NCBI GenBank assembly: GCA_965221845.1
Contig: OZ244919.1
Span: 682,001-746,000, forward strand
Length of the DNA: 64,000 bases
Direction: 5' to 3'
Origin: JAJEFO01 sp965221845
Lineage (GTDB): Bacteria; Pseudomonadota; Alphaproteobacteria; Rhodobacterales; Rhodobacteraceae
The notes below the pieces were generated by a model. It saw only the letters and a list, made by a program, of their open reading frames with translations. It was not told the DNA's origin and made no database searches. Shown here one piece after another: positions 18,591-26,975 of this stretch. Made by a program: the position numbers and the translations under genes. The stretch's first letter is position 1. Each line of letters begins with the position of its first letter.

Positions 18591-19171
18591 GCGACGCCCC
18601 GCTTCCCTCCGCCGGGTCCCGACGGACACGGTTCCCCGGCCTCGACGGCACTGTCAGGGCGCTGCGACTCCCGGCTCCGCCTCCCTTGGGCCTGTTGCTT
18701 CGCCGTCCGGCACCGTGCGTTCCCGCATCGTTCGTGCTGTCGCTCGCGCGCTCCCGGAGCGGGTACGGGTCCGCGCCGGGCCAGGGTCCTGATTGTTCAC
18801 GCTGGCCAATCCCGCTCCAGCGATGCCCCGCACGGACGGGGCCGGGCCTCCCGGGTTCCCCGGTGATCCGTCCCGTGGCTTTGCGACGTTCTCCGGCCCC
18901 GGTCGGCCCGGTCCGCCTCGCCGGTGGCGGCGTTCCCGGTGCCGCCCCCGCTGTCACGGTCACGAAGGCGCCGGCATCGGGAGTTTCGGGACCCGTCAGG
19001 TCGCTTCGCCACCCGCCGCCTGCGCTTCACGACGCACGTTGCCATGCGCCATGCAGGGCTCGCTTCCGGCTGGCGGGCTGCGCCTTTGCCGGACGGGAGC
19101 CGGACCCGCTGGATCACGATGAAAGGTTTCAGGTCATCCTGTCCTCCTTTCCAGGGCTTGGCCTGGCGCAA
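17169..19171 (-). mobile_element. Degenerate group II intron inserted in the end of an ISKra4-like element
   Basis: On the minus strand the element opens TTGCGCCAGG at 19171 (group II introns start GUGYG, so the first base looks mutated) and ends near CCTACCCGG at 17169. It holds a reverse-transcriptase/maturase frame and a domain-V hairpin at its 3' end. Removing it joins GGG (17166-17168) to TGTGGTTCTCGTATGG (19172), which recreates the complete terminal repeat of the ISKra4-like element seen intact at 21888. The exact 3' boundary is uncertain by a few bases. About 580 bp ahead of the reading frame presumably hold domains I-IV. Confidence 0.65.
17208..17241 (-). ncRNA. Group II intron domain V hairpin
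   Basis: The minus strand reads GAACCGGATGCCC, a short loop, then GGGCACGTCCGGCTC: a 34-nt hairpin with the size and bulge of group II domain V. The catalytic triad position usually reads AGC after the first G; here it is AAC and faces C, a mismatch that would be expected to impair catalysis. A second GC-rich hairpin at about 17172-17205 fits domain VI. Confidence 0.6.
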
Positions 19172-19199
19172 TGTGGTTCTCGTATGGTTCACCATTTGA

Positions 19200-19804
19200 A
19201 CCACTGATGCTCTGCCCGCGAATCACGCGGCGCGCGCGACCTGCGCCACCGGGCGGTTGTCGTTGGCGCATTCCGGGGGCTTCCAGCCGCCGTGGCGGCC
19301 CGTGCCCGGTACCGGCGCGGCCCAGGCCCGGTCGAGGCGTCCGGACCCGGGGACGACCGGAAGGCCGGGCGCCCTGACCGCCGTCGCGTCCCCGGCCCTG
19401 TCCCGGGCGCTTCATCCTCGCCGTCACCAGGACCTTGCTGGCGGACTCCGCTGAACCCGAACCGGTCGGGTGGCCCGCTTCGGCGGCGTCCGCGCATTCC
19501 ATGCGGCGGCGGTTGCTGCGCAGGAAGGCCGGCTCCCGCCGGACGTCGCCGGTTCCCTTCCCCTTCGGCGGCAGATGCCGCAGCGCGTCGACCGCCCTGC
19601 CGACGCCCCCGGGATCGTGGGGCGGGACGTGCCGCCACCTCCCGGACCAGGCCGTTCCCTCTGCCGTGTCCGGGCCGAAGGCGGCGTCGGCCGCGGCGCC
19701 CGGATGCCGGGCCGCGTGCCGGAAGTCCGTCAGGGTCACGTCGGGGACCGGCGATTCCAGGAAGGCCCGGTTGTCCTTCGCGCCGTCCGCGACCGCCGCA
19801 GGCT
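19200..19804 (-). pseudogene. ISKra4-like transposase, C-terminal half (frameshifted)
   Basis: The minus-strand frame just below the IS5-type insertion reads AVADGAKDNRAFLESPVPD, then DFRHAARHPGAAADAAFG, and ends with FLRSNRRRMECADAAEAGHP, GSGSAESASKVLVTARMKRPG. These match the usual catalytic C-terminus (Asp-Gly-Ala, His-Ala-Ala, Gly-Ser-Gly-x-x-Glu, Arg-Met-Lys) of this transposase family. Frame changes after this point remove the expected tail. It was one gene with the 20773-21644 half before insertion. Confidence 0.6.
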
Positions 19805-19807
19805 TCA

Positions 19808-20769
19808 GAGCTTGACCTAAAATGTGGATGGCCTCCCCCAGATGTGGCAAATCCCTGTCAGTTTCCACCCAGACAAGGAGGACACAATGGCCTGGGATGA
19901 GACCACCCGCGAAGAGCATGACCGCAAGTCGGAGCGATATGAAACCGACCTGACCGACGAGGAATGGCTTCTGGTCGAGCCGCTGCTTCCGGCCCCGGCG
20001 AAGCTTGGCCGCCGCCGGACGACCGACCTGCGCGAGACGTTCAATGCGATCCAGTACATGCTGGCCACGGGATGCCAGTGGCGGGCGATTCCCAAGTGCT
20101 TTCCGCCCTCTGCGACCGTCCAGAACCACTCCTGCGCGTGGCGCGACAACGGCGTCCTGTGGAACGGATGCTGGACGTGCTGCGCACGCTGGGCCGTGCG
20201 CAGGCGGGGCGCGAGGCGCAGCCGACGGCGGCCGCGACCGGCAGCCAGTCGGTGAAGACGACGGAGGCGGGCGGGCCGGCGGGTTGCGACGCGGGCAAGA
20301 AGGTCAAGGGGCGCAAGCGGCACCTGACGGTGGACGTCGAGGGGTTCCCGATCGCGCTCCGGGTGCACGAGGCGGACGTGCAGGACCGGGACGGGGCGCC
20401 GGCCGTCATCCTGGCGATGCTGGAGAAGGCGCCGCAGGTGACGAAGCTGTGGGCGGACGGCGGCTACGCGGGTCCGAAGCTCGAGGCCGCGCTGGCGGAG
20501 CACGGCCTGGGGCCGGTCATCGAGATCGTGCAGAGGCCCAGGGAAACAAGGGGATTCACGGTCCCGTGCCGCCGCTGGGTGGTGGAGCGGACGTTTGCGC
20601 GGATGTCGCGGTGCCGGCGCCCGGGCCGAAGGACTCCGGGCGGACGCTGGAGAGCTCGCTGGCCTGGGCGCAGCTCGCGGCGTGCCGGTTCCTGATGCGC
20701 CGGGTGGCGCGGGGCCAGGCGGCTGGAATCTCTTAACATATTGATATTATTGAATTATGATTCAAGCTC
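19808..20769 (+). mobile_element. IS5-family element, IS1031-type (decayed copy)
   Basis: 962 bp. Its ends GAGCTTGACC (left) and the complement of GAGCTTGAAT (right) share the 8-bp terminal repeat GAGCTTGA. The flanks are TCA at 19805-19807 and 20770-20772, a 3-bp TNA target duplication typical of the IS1031 group of IS5. It is inserted in the ISKra4-like transposase gene. It is nearly identical to the intact copy at 39425-40382 but four bases longer because of two 2-bp insertions. Confidence 0.85.
19887..20736 (+). pseudogene. IS5-type transposase, broken by two 2-bp insertions
   Basis: Starts at ATG 19887 behind AAGGAGG and matches the intact transposase of 39504-40349. After RDNGVL two extra bases shift the frame (CCTGTGGAACG against CCTGGAACG in the intact copy), and a second 2-bp insertion near 20630 shifts it again. 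The first catalytic aspartate, seen as AAIDSQSVKT in the intact copy, is AATGSQSVKT here (Asp to Gly). It is therefore inactive by three independent lesions. Confidence 0.85.
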
Positions 20770-20772
20770 TCA

Positions 20773-21644
20773 GGCCGGGGTTGCGTTCCAGCCAGCGGAG
20801 CGCCCCGGCCCCGGCCGCGGCTTCAGGCTCGTCCTTCCCCGCTCCGGGAGGCGCCCGAAGCATCGGCTCCCGGCATGCTGCCATCGGCGCCGGCCAGGGC
20901 CACGACGCCGCACGACGCCCCGCGCCAGCCGGCGTCAGTCGGCTTTCCGTCCGCCGTCCCGGCGTTCATGCGCATCATCACCCCGCCGGGCGGGACCGGC
21001 AGCGAGACCGCCCCCTCGGGCATGTCCTCCCGCTCACGGAGATCCGGCATGATCTCGCCGGAGCGTTCCTCCATGCGGCTCCCGGCCTCCCCGGACAGCC
21101 GGACCAGGGACGCCGTCGAGGGGCCGCTCCCGCACAGCCGCCGCCACGCGTCCCCGCTCTCGCGGGCCGTCAGGCCGCCCGTCAGATGCATCGAGAGGCC
21201 CGCCGCCGCCGGCGCCGTCCCGCACGGCGTCAGGCCGAGGACGGCCTCGGCCGGAACCAGCGACGCGCCGGTCCCCGAGGGGCGATGCCGCGAACGGAGG
21301 AAGCCGGCCGGCCCGAACACCGTCATCGCGCGGCCCGGCGTGGCCCCGGCCCTCCGGCATGTCCGGCCGCTGGCCCCGGCCGAGTCGCCGCGGTCGCCAG
21401 GCGTCTCGAACGCGTCCGCCAGGACCGAACGGGCCATGCCGAAGACCATGTCGCGGAACGCGGCCTCGGCCCGCAGCGGGTCGTCCCGGCAAAGGGCCGC
21501 GACGTCCGCCGCCAGGCCGGCCTCGGCGGCCCGCCCGGCGAGGGCGGCACCCGCCTTCGCCAGGCGCTCCGCCGCCGCCGCGACGGATTCCCCGCCTCCG
21601 TCATCGATGTTGGCAACCGGTGTTTCAGGCTGCAGGCTTTCCAT
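20773..21644 (-). pseudogene. ISKra4-like transposase, N-terminal half
   Basis: Starts MESLQPETPVANIDD at 21644 with AAAGGAGC eight bases before it. It contains the characteristic order of this family: a helical N-terminus, TVFGPAGFLRSRHRPSGTG, LTPCGTAPAAAGLSMHL, LTARESGDAWRRLCGSGPST and VPPGGVMMRMNAGTADGKP. The frame is cut by the IS5-type element at 20773. The rest of the catalytic domain resumes beyond it at about 19804. Confidence 0.65.
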
Positions 21645-21897
21645 CGGAGTGCTCCTTTCCGCCCCCGTCCAGGGGCGTTTGAGGTTTTGCCAGGAGCACC
21701 CTGCCACACCCCGGATACAGGGCCAGGAACGGCGGCCGACAGGGGCAGACGTGGAAAAATCCCGGTCCGCGCCGCGGATTTTCGCGGAATCGGCCAGATC
21801 AGGGGCGATCTCCGGATCCGGCTTGGGAAAAATCGCTTGATTTCAGGATATTGTAAAAACGGTAGTCCGCCATACGAGAACCACACCCGTTACGTGG

Positions 21898-22110
21898 GGG
21901 TGTAGTTCAGATTTTTGACCCCGGCGGTCTGTTACGCCATCCATGCGGCGTGCCGTGCAAGTGTCGGGCGAGCCGGCCGGCGGCGCGCGTCGAGGCAGAT
22001 GCAGGAGTGCGCGTCATGACGAAGAGCGAAGGGAGCCGGGTGCACCGCCATCCGGACACGGTGGATTGTCTGGAGGGCCTTCCTGAGGACGAGGCACCGG
22101 CGCGGGCGGC
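21898..22110 (+). mobile_element. ISKra4-type remnant (type A left end)
   Basis: Begins GGGTGTAGTTCAGATT straight after the GTTACGTGG at 21889-21897 and is similar, for about 200 bp, to the left part of the element at 27564: both contain GAGGCAGATGCAGGAGTG and the coding run EGSRVHRHPD followed by EGLPEDEA. Similarity stops near 22110; no right end is seen. Confidence 0.6.
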
Positions 22111-22169
22111 GTTGCCGAAACCGGCGGCCGCGCCGTGCCCGCCCCTGCCGCCGCCGCGGCCCCATGGGC

Positions 22170-22390
22170 GGCGTCAGCGCGAAGAGCTGGCGCCGGCGGC
22201 GAACTTTCGCCGACAGGCGGCTGTCGTGCGCCCCCGCGGACCTCGGCGAGGTCGCGGCGGTTCCGGTCGCCGACGCCGAGAGGGGCCTGGCGCGGGCGAT
22301 GATGGCCACGCACCACCCCGAGGGCGACGCCGCCTGTCCCGGCGGTCGCATCCGCTACTGGATCCGCTCACCGTCGCACGGCGGCGGCGT
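22170..22390 (+). pseudogene. Possible DUF4338-type (DruA/transposon-associated) fragment
   Basis: One frame reads VAAVPVADAERGLARAMMATHHPEG, which resembles the 'rearmost His-His' core of DUF4338 proteins that occur in some transposons and as DruA of the Druantia defence system. Nothing before or after supports a full gene. The match is by eye only and could be wrong. Confidence 0.25.
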
Positions 22391-22519
22391 TCATGGACAG
22401 GCCGCAGGTCGACAGCGACGGGCTTCCCGTGACGGAGGCCGGAACGGTGGAGGCAGGCCGATGGTTCCCGCCCGTTCGGGGCGGCGCGATGCCGTCCTTC
22501 GCGGGCGTGGACGGCAGAT

Positions 22520-23740
22520 TCAGTGCCATTCAGAACCCTTTGCATGCAGCCGAACCATGAACCGCTCGTCCAGTTCGACCAGGTCGGGCTCAGTGCCGTT
22601 ATGTTCCTTCATGCCCTTGACGATTTTCCGGGGAATCCCCATTCCCATGTGTTCCAGATATCGATAGTCGCGCATCACGTCCTTCAGCAGCTGGTTTCGC
22701 GCTGCCCGCGTCCCCGTCCGCATTCGATCCGGCGTTATGCCGTTGGGCGGCAAGCCCGGCGAAAGGATTTCCAGCCGGTCGCAGTACACCGCCAGCACGA
22801 CATCCGTGCTCGTGAGCAGGTAGTCGCGGTGTATGAGGGCGTTTACGATTCCTTCGCGAAGGGCATCACGGGGATAGGCAGGACGCTCCACGCGTCGTCC
22901 ACCCAGCGCCTCGACGACCACGGGCGTGTTGCGCTGCACGAAATCCATGGCCTGTTCGACCAGGCCGTTTTCGACGATGCCGCCACCCTCGTCCAGCAAA
23001 GGTGCCATGGGACCGCGAAGAGCCGTGCGTTCCCGCGCATCGTAGTCCTTTTCCGTTCCGGGATAGGCGACGGCGTCCATCCCGGCATGTGGCAGGAACC
23101 GGTTCGGCGTCTTGCCAAACAGCAGCATGCCGCCGACGGATACGCCTTCCTCGGTCATGATCTCGGTGTTGACGAGAAGCGACTGCCACGCTTCCCCGTC
23201 TTCCTCGGCCGGCACGTCCTGCTGCCGGATGTCCCCGAAATAGTTTCGCAGCCGCCGGCGGTCCAGATCCGCGTGCGAGGCACCCGACACGGGCTGCAGT
23301 TCGGCGCGAACCGACCCTCTCCTTTGGAACAGGCGTGCGAGCTCTTCCCGACTTGCCTCCCGGCTTTGCGTCCCGACCCGCATCAGGTACCTGTTGGTGC
23401 TGTTGTGCCAGAGCGCATGCACGTCGTAGCCGGGCGTCACGCGGACGATGGCGATGTCGTTGCCGTCCCTGACATCGCGGACCACCTCGAAGAACGGAAC
23501 GATTTCCGGCCTGATCTTGTCGCGGCAAACATTCATTGTCCATTCCTCGAGGTTGTCCCGGGTCAGGCCCGTGACCGATCCGTCGTCCTCGACTCCCAGA
23601 AGCACGATGCCGCCCGCGAGGTTCGAGAAGGCGACCAGTTCCCTCGCGAGGTCCTGGGGGCTCAGATCGTCCCTCTTGAATTCCACGCCGGAGCTTTCGC
23701 CGTTCGCCAGGATTTCCAGCAATTCGTTGCGTGTCGTCAT
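22520..23740 (-). CDS. Schlafen AlbA_2-domain ATP-binding protein
   Basis: 406 residues. The N-terminal 130 residues are an AlbA_2 (Schlafen-like) domain: SGVEFKRDDLSPQDLARELV, FSNLAGGIVLLGVEDDG. The C-terminal part (about 270-390) is a GHKL/HATPase_c_4-like domain, with YPRDALREGIVNALIHRDY (N-box Asn) and GLPPNGITPDRM, ending in a small winged-helix-like tail. Such proteins are often labelled 'RecG-like/putative DNA binding'. They recur in defence and regulatory loci. It starts 3 bp after the PHP-ATPase stop, so the two are translationally coupled and probably act together. Its molecular role is not known to me. Confidence 0.85.
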   Translation of the reverse strand: MTTRNELLEILANGESSGVEFKRDDLSPQDLARELVAFSNLAGGIVLLGVEDDGSVTGLTRDNLEEWTMNVCRDKIRPEIVPFFEVVRDVRDGNDIAIVRVTPGYDVHALWHNSTNRYLMRVGTQSREASREELARLFQRRGSVRAELQPVSGASHADLDRRRLRNYFGDIRQQDVPAEEDGEAWQSLLVNTEIMTEEGVSVGGMLLFGKTPNRFLPHAGMDAVAYPGTEKDYDARERTALRGPMAPLLDEGGGIVENGLVEQAMDFVQRNTPVVVEALGGRRVERPAYPRDALREGIVNALIHRDYLLTSTDVVLAVYCDRLEILSPGLPPNGITPDRMRTGTRAARNQLLKDVMRDYRYLEHMGMGIPRKIVKGMKEHNGTEPDLVELDERFMVRLHAKGSEWH

Positions 23741-23743
23741 GCC

Positions 23744-26434
23744 TCAGAACCCGTACTTGGAGCTGCGCGTCTCGAAGGCGGCCTTGCCGCCTTCAAGGAT
23801 TTCCTCGACCAGTTCGCGCACCGGGCCGGAGTCGATGGAAGCCATGTGTTCCCGCGCGATCCGCGCCCGGCCCTCCTCGGCCGCGCCCGTTGCAGCCAGG
23901 CCGAGGATGAGCTCGGCATCGCCCAGGACCGGGATGTTGGCGTTGTGCGTCGAGAAGATGAACTGGCGCCGGCGCTTTTCCTGCCGCATGATCGGCACCA
24001 CGCCCTCCGCGATGAACCGGTTGTCGAGATCGTCTTCAGGCTGGTCGACTACCAGAGGGGCATCCGATTCCAGCAGCAGGAGCAACAGGACGGCCGTTGC
24101 CATCTGACCGGTCGAAAGCGCCTGAAGGGCCTGCCAGCTTGCCGGCTCTCCGTCGGGAGCCGTGTTCAACTCGATCTCCGTGGTTGCAGGCAGTTCCAGT
24201 TCCTCGATGCGCATGAACAGGTCCGGATCGGCATGCGCGATCCGTTCCGCCGCACCGGACGGCAGCCTGTAGCGTGCCCTGAGCGCGTCCCTGCCCTCCC
24301 GGCACAGCTCGGCAAGTTCCCGAAGGGACAGCTGGTCAAGTCCCCGAAGGCGATCCAGGGCGGCTGCAAGATTGCCTCCGACCTCTCGCAGCAGCCGTTC
24401 AAGCGGCTCTCGGTCGCCGGCCATCGCGACCCTGACCTGAACCCTGTTGCGCAGTTTGCGGGACACGCGCCTGGAGGCTGTTTCGATCTGCCTGCGTTCT
24501 GCCGCCTTGACGTCCTCCCACTCCGCGAGCAGGTTGCGGCGCTGGGCCTCATGCGCTTCCAGATCGCGCTTGAGACGTTCCATCCTGTCGTTCAAGGGAC
24601 GCAACTCCTCGATCTGCTGGCGCAGCTGGATGAACTCCGCACCATCAATCTTCGATTTCTGGAGCTCGCGCAGGAGCCTTTCGTAGGTTTCCTCTGTTGC
24701 GGTCTTTCTCTCGTTCCAGCGTGATCTCGCATCCGCGATGGATTCATCGGCTTCGGCAAGAGCCGTGCCGAACCGATCGCTGAGTGTCTTCAGTTTCCCG
24801 CCGAGCGCTTCAAGCGCTGCCTCGATTTCGGAAAGGACTTCGGAGTTCGGCAGCCCTTCCAGTGCCTTGCTGGAAACGAATGCCGTATCGACGGGCAGTC
24901 CTTCGGCAAGTTCGTCGTAAAGGGTGCGGTAATGGCCAATCCGCTCGCCCAGGGTCAGGAACAGCCGCTCCTCGCGAATGAGCTGGCTCCTTTCCTTCAG
25001 GCGCTCTTCGAGCCCGGCCTGCCGAAATCGCTCTTGCGTCTCTTCGAGACCCGGCAGCGCTGCAAGTCGCTCGTCGAGACGCGTCATTTCGCGGCGGACC
25101 TCCACGATGCGGCCGCGCGAGCGTTCGAGCTCCAGGCGCACCCTTGATTTCCGCCCCGAAAGAGCGGGATCACGTTCAATGAAACGTTCCAGCAAGAGCG
25201 TACGGTTCTTGGGACTCTTCGCAAGTTCGGATATTTCGTGCTGTCCGAGGATCTCCACTCCCGGCATCACGTCACTTGGCGACAGGTTCAGGACTTCCCC
25301 CGCTTCATCCTTCACGACGGGTGGATTCGGTACCGATCTTTCGATCGTGTAGAGCCGTTCGGACGGCTTGTGCGATCGCACGAGCAGCGAGACTTTCGTG
25401 CCTGATTGCAGGACATTCTTGATTACGCCCTCATGGGCTTTCCGCGCATCCTCGCCAAGAGGGTCGAGGTCAAGGGCATAGCGCATGCTTTCGATCATCG
25501 TCGACTTGCCTGCGCCCCTCCCGCCTACCAGCACGTTCAGGTTTTCGTTGAAGTGCACGGCCGTGTCGCGCAGGAACCCGCCCTCCCATGTCATCGCAAT
25601 GAACTCGGCATGGGGATCGGGATCAGGGTCGCTGTGCAGGCGGATGCGGGAGACGGGGTCGAGAAAGGCCTGCCTGAACGCCTCGACCGAGACGGCGGAC
25701 ATCTTGATCAAGCAGGATGCCGCGCCGTCCTCGAGCATGTCCGGGTCGCTGACGTCCGAGGCGTTCAGAATCGCGAGCGGGCGGTCTCGCCGGTGCTCGG
25801 CGTCCTTGTTCTCGAGGATCGGCCTGATCCCGTCCGGCGCGGCAATGACCGGACCGGGCAGCGCACAGGCAAGCAGGTCGGGATTGGTCCAGGCATTGAC
25901 TCTCGATTGTCCCGAGAGCTTCTTCAGCAACCCGCCGTCCGAGGCGACATGGGCTGCAATGCACACGGCGCCCCAGTTCCGGGCGCATTCAAGCAGCTCG
26001 ATGGAATCCTTGCTCCCGGTCGGTGACGGTTGATCTGTGCCGTAGATGCCGCATTCCCCGATGAATCGCTCCAGTGCGTCGTCCTTGTCCGGATCAAACA
26101 GGCACAGGAAATGAATGCCGTCTTTCGTGACGGCTTCGAAACCGTTGAAAGCATGGAGACCGGCATCGCGCGCTGCGTGCACGAGACCTGCCGAATGCTC
26201 GATGCGGTAGTGGTCCGTGACCGCGATGACTTCGATGCCGATTTCAGTGCATGCCTTGACCATCGCATTGTTGTATTCCTCTTCGGATCTGAACCTGGTC
26301 GGCTTTCTGTGTCTCTTGACATAGGCGAATGGATTTACCTGCAAGGCACAGCGAAAGAATCGCGCTCCGCTTGGCAGGTCCAATGCGGCCTGCATGCGAT
26401 CAGGGAGCCGATGCGCCAAACCGGTCGCGGTCAT
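23744..26434 (-). CDS. PHP-domain / SMC-type ATPase with coiled coil (TrlF-like)
   Basis: 896 residues from the ATG at 26434 (GGAG nine bases upstream); the open frame extends into the neighbouring MITE, which is not coding. Residues 24-270 resemble a PHP phosphoesterase domain: VIAVTDHYRIEHS (Asp74, His75) and CIAAHV (His162). The first PHP motif, usually His-x-His, reads LQVNP (Gln32, Asn34). Residues 300-896 are an SMC/ABC-type ATPase: Walker A GGRGAGKST at 304-312, a long coiled coil at about 450-690, signature LSTGQ near 773, Walker B VVDQPEDD near 795 and STH near 828. The architecture matches proteins annotated as TrlF-family AAA-like ATPases. Partners are the AlbA_2 protein downstream and a broken RHH gene upstream. 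An anti-phage or nucleic-acid-directed role is inference. Confidence 0.8.
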   Translation of the reverse strand: MTATGLAHRLPDRMQAALDLPSGARFFRCALQVNPFAYVKRHRKPTRFRSEEEYNNAMVKACTEIGIEVIAVTDHYRIEHSAGLVHAARDAGLHAFNGFEAVTKDGIHFLCLFDPDKDDALERFIGECGIYGTDQPSPTGSKDSIELLECARNWGAVCIAAHVASDGGLLKKLSGQSRVNAWTNPDLLACALPGPVIAAPDGIRPILENKDAEHRRDRPLAILNASDVSDPDMLEDGAASCLIKMSAVSVEAFRQAFLDPVSRIRLHSDPDPDPHAEFIAMTWEGGFLRDTAVHFNENLNVLVGGRGAGKSTMIESMRYALDLDPLGEDARKAHEGVIKNVLQSGTKVSLLVRSHKPSERLYTIERSVPNPPVVKDEAGEVLNLSPSDVMPGVEILGQHEISELAKSPKNRTLLLERFIERDPALSGRKSRVRLELERSRGRIVEVRREMTRLDERLAALPGLEETQERFRQAGLEERLKERSQLIREERLFLTLGERIGHYRTLYDELAEGLPVDTAFVSSKALEGLPNSEVLSEIEAALEALGGKLKTLSDRFGTALAEADESIADARSRWNERKTATEETYERLLRELQKSKIDGAEFIQLRQQIEELRPLNDRMERLKRDLEAHEAQRRNLLAEWEDVKAAERRQIETASRRVSRKLRNRVQVRVAMAGDREPLERLLREVGGNLAAALDRLRGLDQLSLRELAELCREGRDALRARYRLPSGAAERIAHADPDLFMRIEELELPATTEIELNTAPDGEPASWQALQALSTGQMATAVLLLLLLESDAPLVVDQPEDDLDNRFIAEGVVPIMRQEKRRRQFIFSTHNANIPVLGDAELILGLAATGAAEEGRARIAREHMASIDSGPVRELVEEILEGGKAAFETRSSKYGF

Positions 26435-26468
26435 CCGTGGTTCTCCGTCCGTTCCACTGTGTCGAACC

Positions 26469-26739
26469 TCATTCCCGCTCCGGTCGTTCTTGCTGTTCGG
26501 CGACGTATCGCTCAACCGCATCCCGTACAACCCACGCCAGTGAGAGGCTGACCTAAAATTCATACCAAACACTATATGTTGTGCTAAAATCTCGTAAATA
26601 AGCCATTATAGTTCAATATATGGCATTTTAGGTCAAGCTCTGAGACCTTCTTCTGCCTGGCGAGCCTTTCCAGGGCCTCGTGGATTTCTGCTGGAAAGCT
26701 GATCGATGCACGCGCAGATGCCGTTCCTTGGGCTTTCAT
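26469..26739 (-). pseudogene. CopG-like ribbon-helix-helix regulator, split by a MITE
   Basis: From the ATG at 26739 the frame reads MKAQGTASARASISFPAE then IHEALERLARQKKVS and runs into the MITE. Beyond it, after the duplicated TCA, the same frame continues as SLAWVVRDAVERYVAEQQ and stops at 26469. Deleting the 97-bp element and one 3-bp duplication restores a protein of about 56 residues with the beta strand and two helices of a ribbon-helix-helix DNA-binding protein. As sequenced, the product would lose its second helix and end in MITE-encoded residues. Its original stop is 35 bp before the PHP-ATPase start, so it was probably the first gene and repressor of that operon. Confidence 0.75.
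26544..26640. mobile_element. 97-bp MITE related to the IS1031-type element
   Basis: Imperfect inverted ends GAGGCTGACCTAAAAT and the complement of GAGCTTGACCTAAAAT match the left end of the IS5-type elements at 19808 and 39425. It is flanked by TGA on both sides (26541-26543, 26641-26643), the same 3-bp TNA duplication. It is AT-rich compared with its surroundings, contains no frame of its own, and interrupts the RHH gene. Confidence 0.88.
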
Positions 26740-26851
26740 GACCTGCCTGCTTTCCTTGATGTGCCGGCCTGGCGCACTGTGGCCCGAACTCCAGTGTTCA
26801 CCACATTACACCATGAAGGTGAAGTGATGAAAGTCCGAAACATCAGACGGG

Positions 26852-26975
26852 GTGCGTTCCAGATTTCTTGTCAAGCTGCCGTGGCCCGATTCGCCCGCCA
26901 GCCGAGGCTGGTCGAGCAGCCGGAAGTTCATGGTGCAGCTTCTCAGCGCGAGCATGGCATTGGCGCCCCTCCGGG
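26852..26975 (-). mobile_element. ISKra4-type remnant (C-terminal tip of transposase and right end)
   Basis: The minus strand encodes RGANAMLALRSCTMNFRLLD, matching KRGANAMLALKGCAMNLRVPD at the end of the 27691-29218 transposase, and then runs to AATCTGGAACGCACCCC, a worn copy of the right terminal repeat. Upstream it abuts another IS fragment at about 26976. The stretch 26740-26851 between this and the RHH gene holds nothing I can identify. Confidence 0.6.

Larger units (their letters stand above)
19172..21888 (-). mobile_element. ISKra4-like insertion sequence (type B), interrupted by IS5-type element and group II intron
   Basis: The ends are TGTGGTTCTCGTATGG at 19172 and its complement ending ...ACCACACCC at 21888; the outer GGG of the left end lies at 17166-17168 beyond the group II intron. 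GTTACGTGG follows at 21889-21897 and precedes the left end at 17157-17165, a 9-bp target duplication. The transposase is on the minus strand, its N-terminal half from 21644 and its C-terminal half ending near 19200, separated by the IS5-type insertion at 19808-20769. Confidence 0.7.

Noticed and set aside
23448..24724. Long plus-strand frames across the PHP-ATPase and AlbA_2 genes
   Set aside because: They are antisense shadows caused by high GC content; the minus-strand frames carry all recognisable domains.
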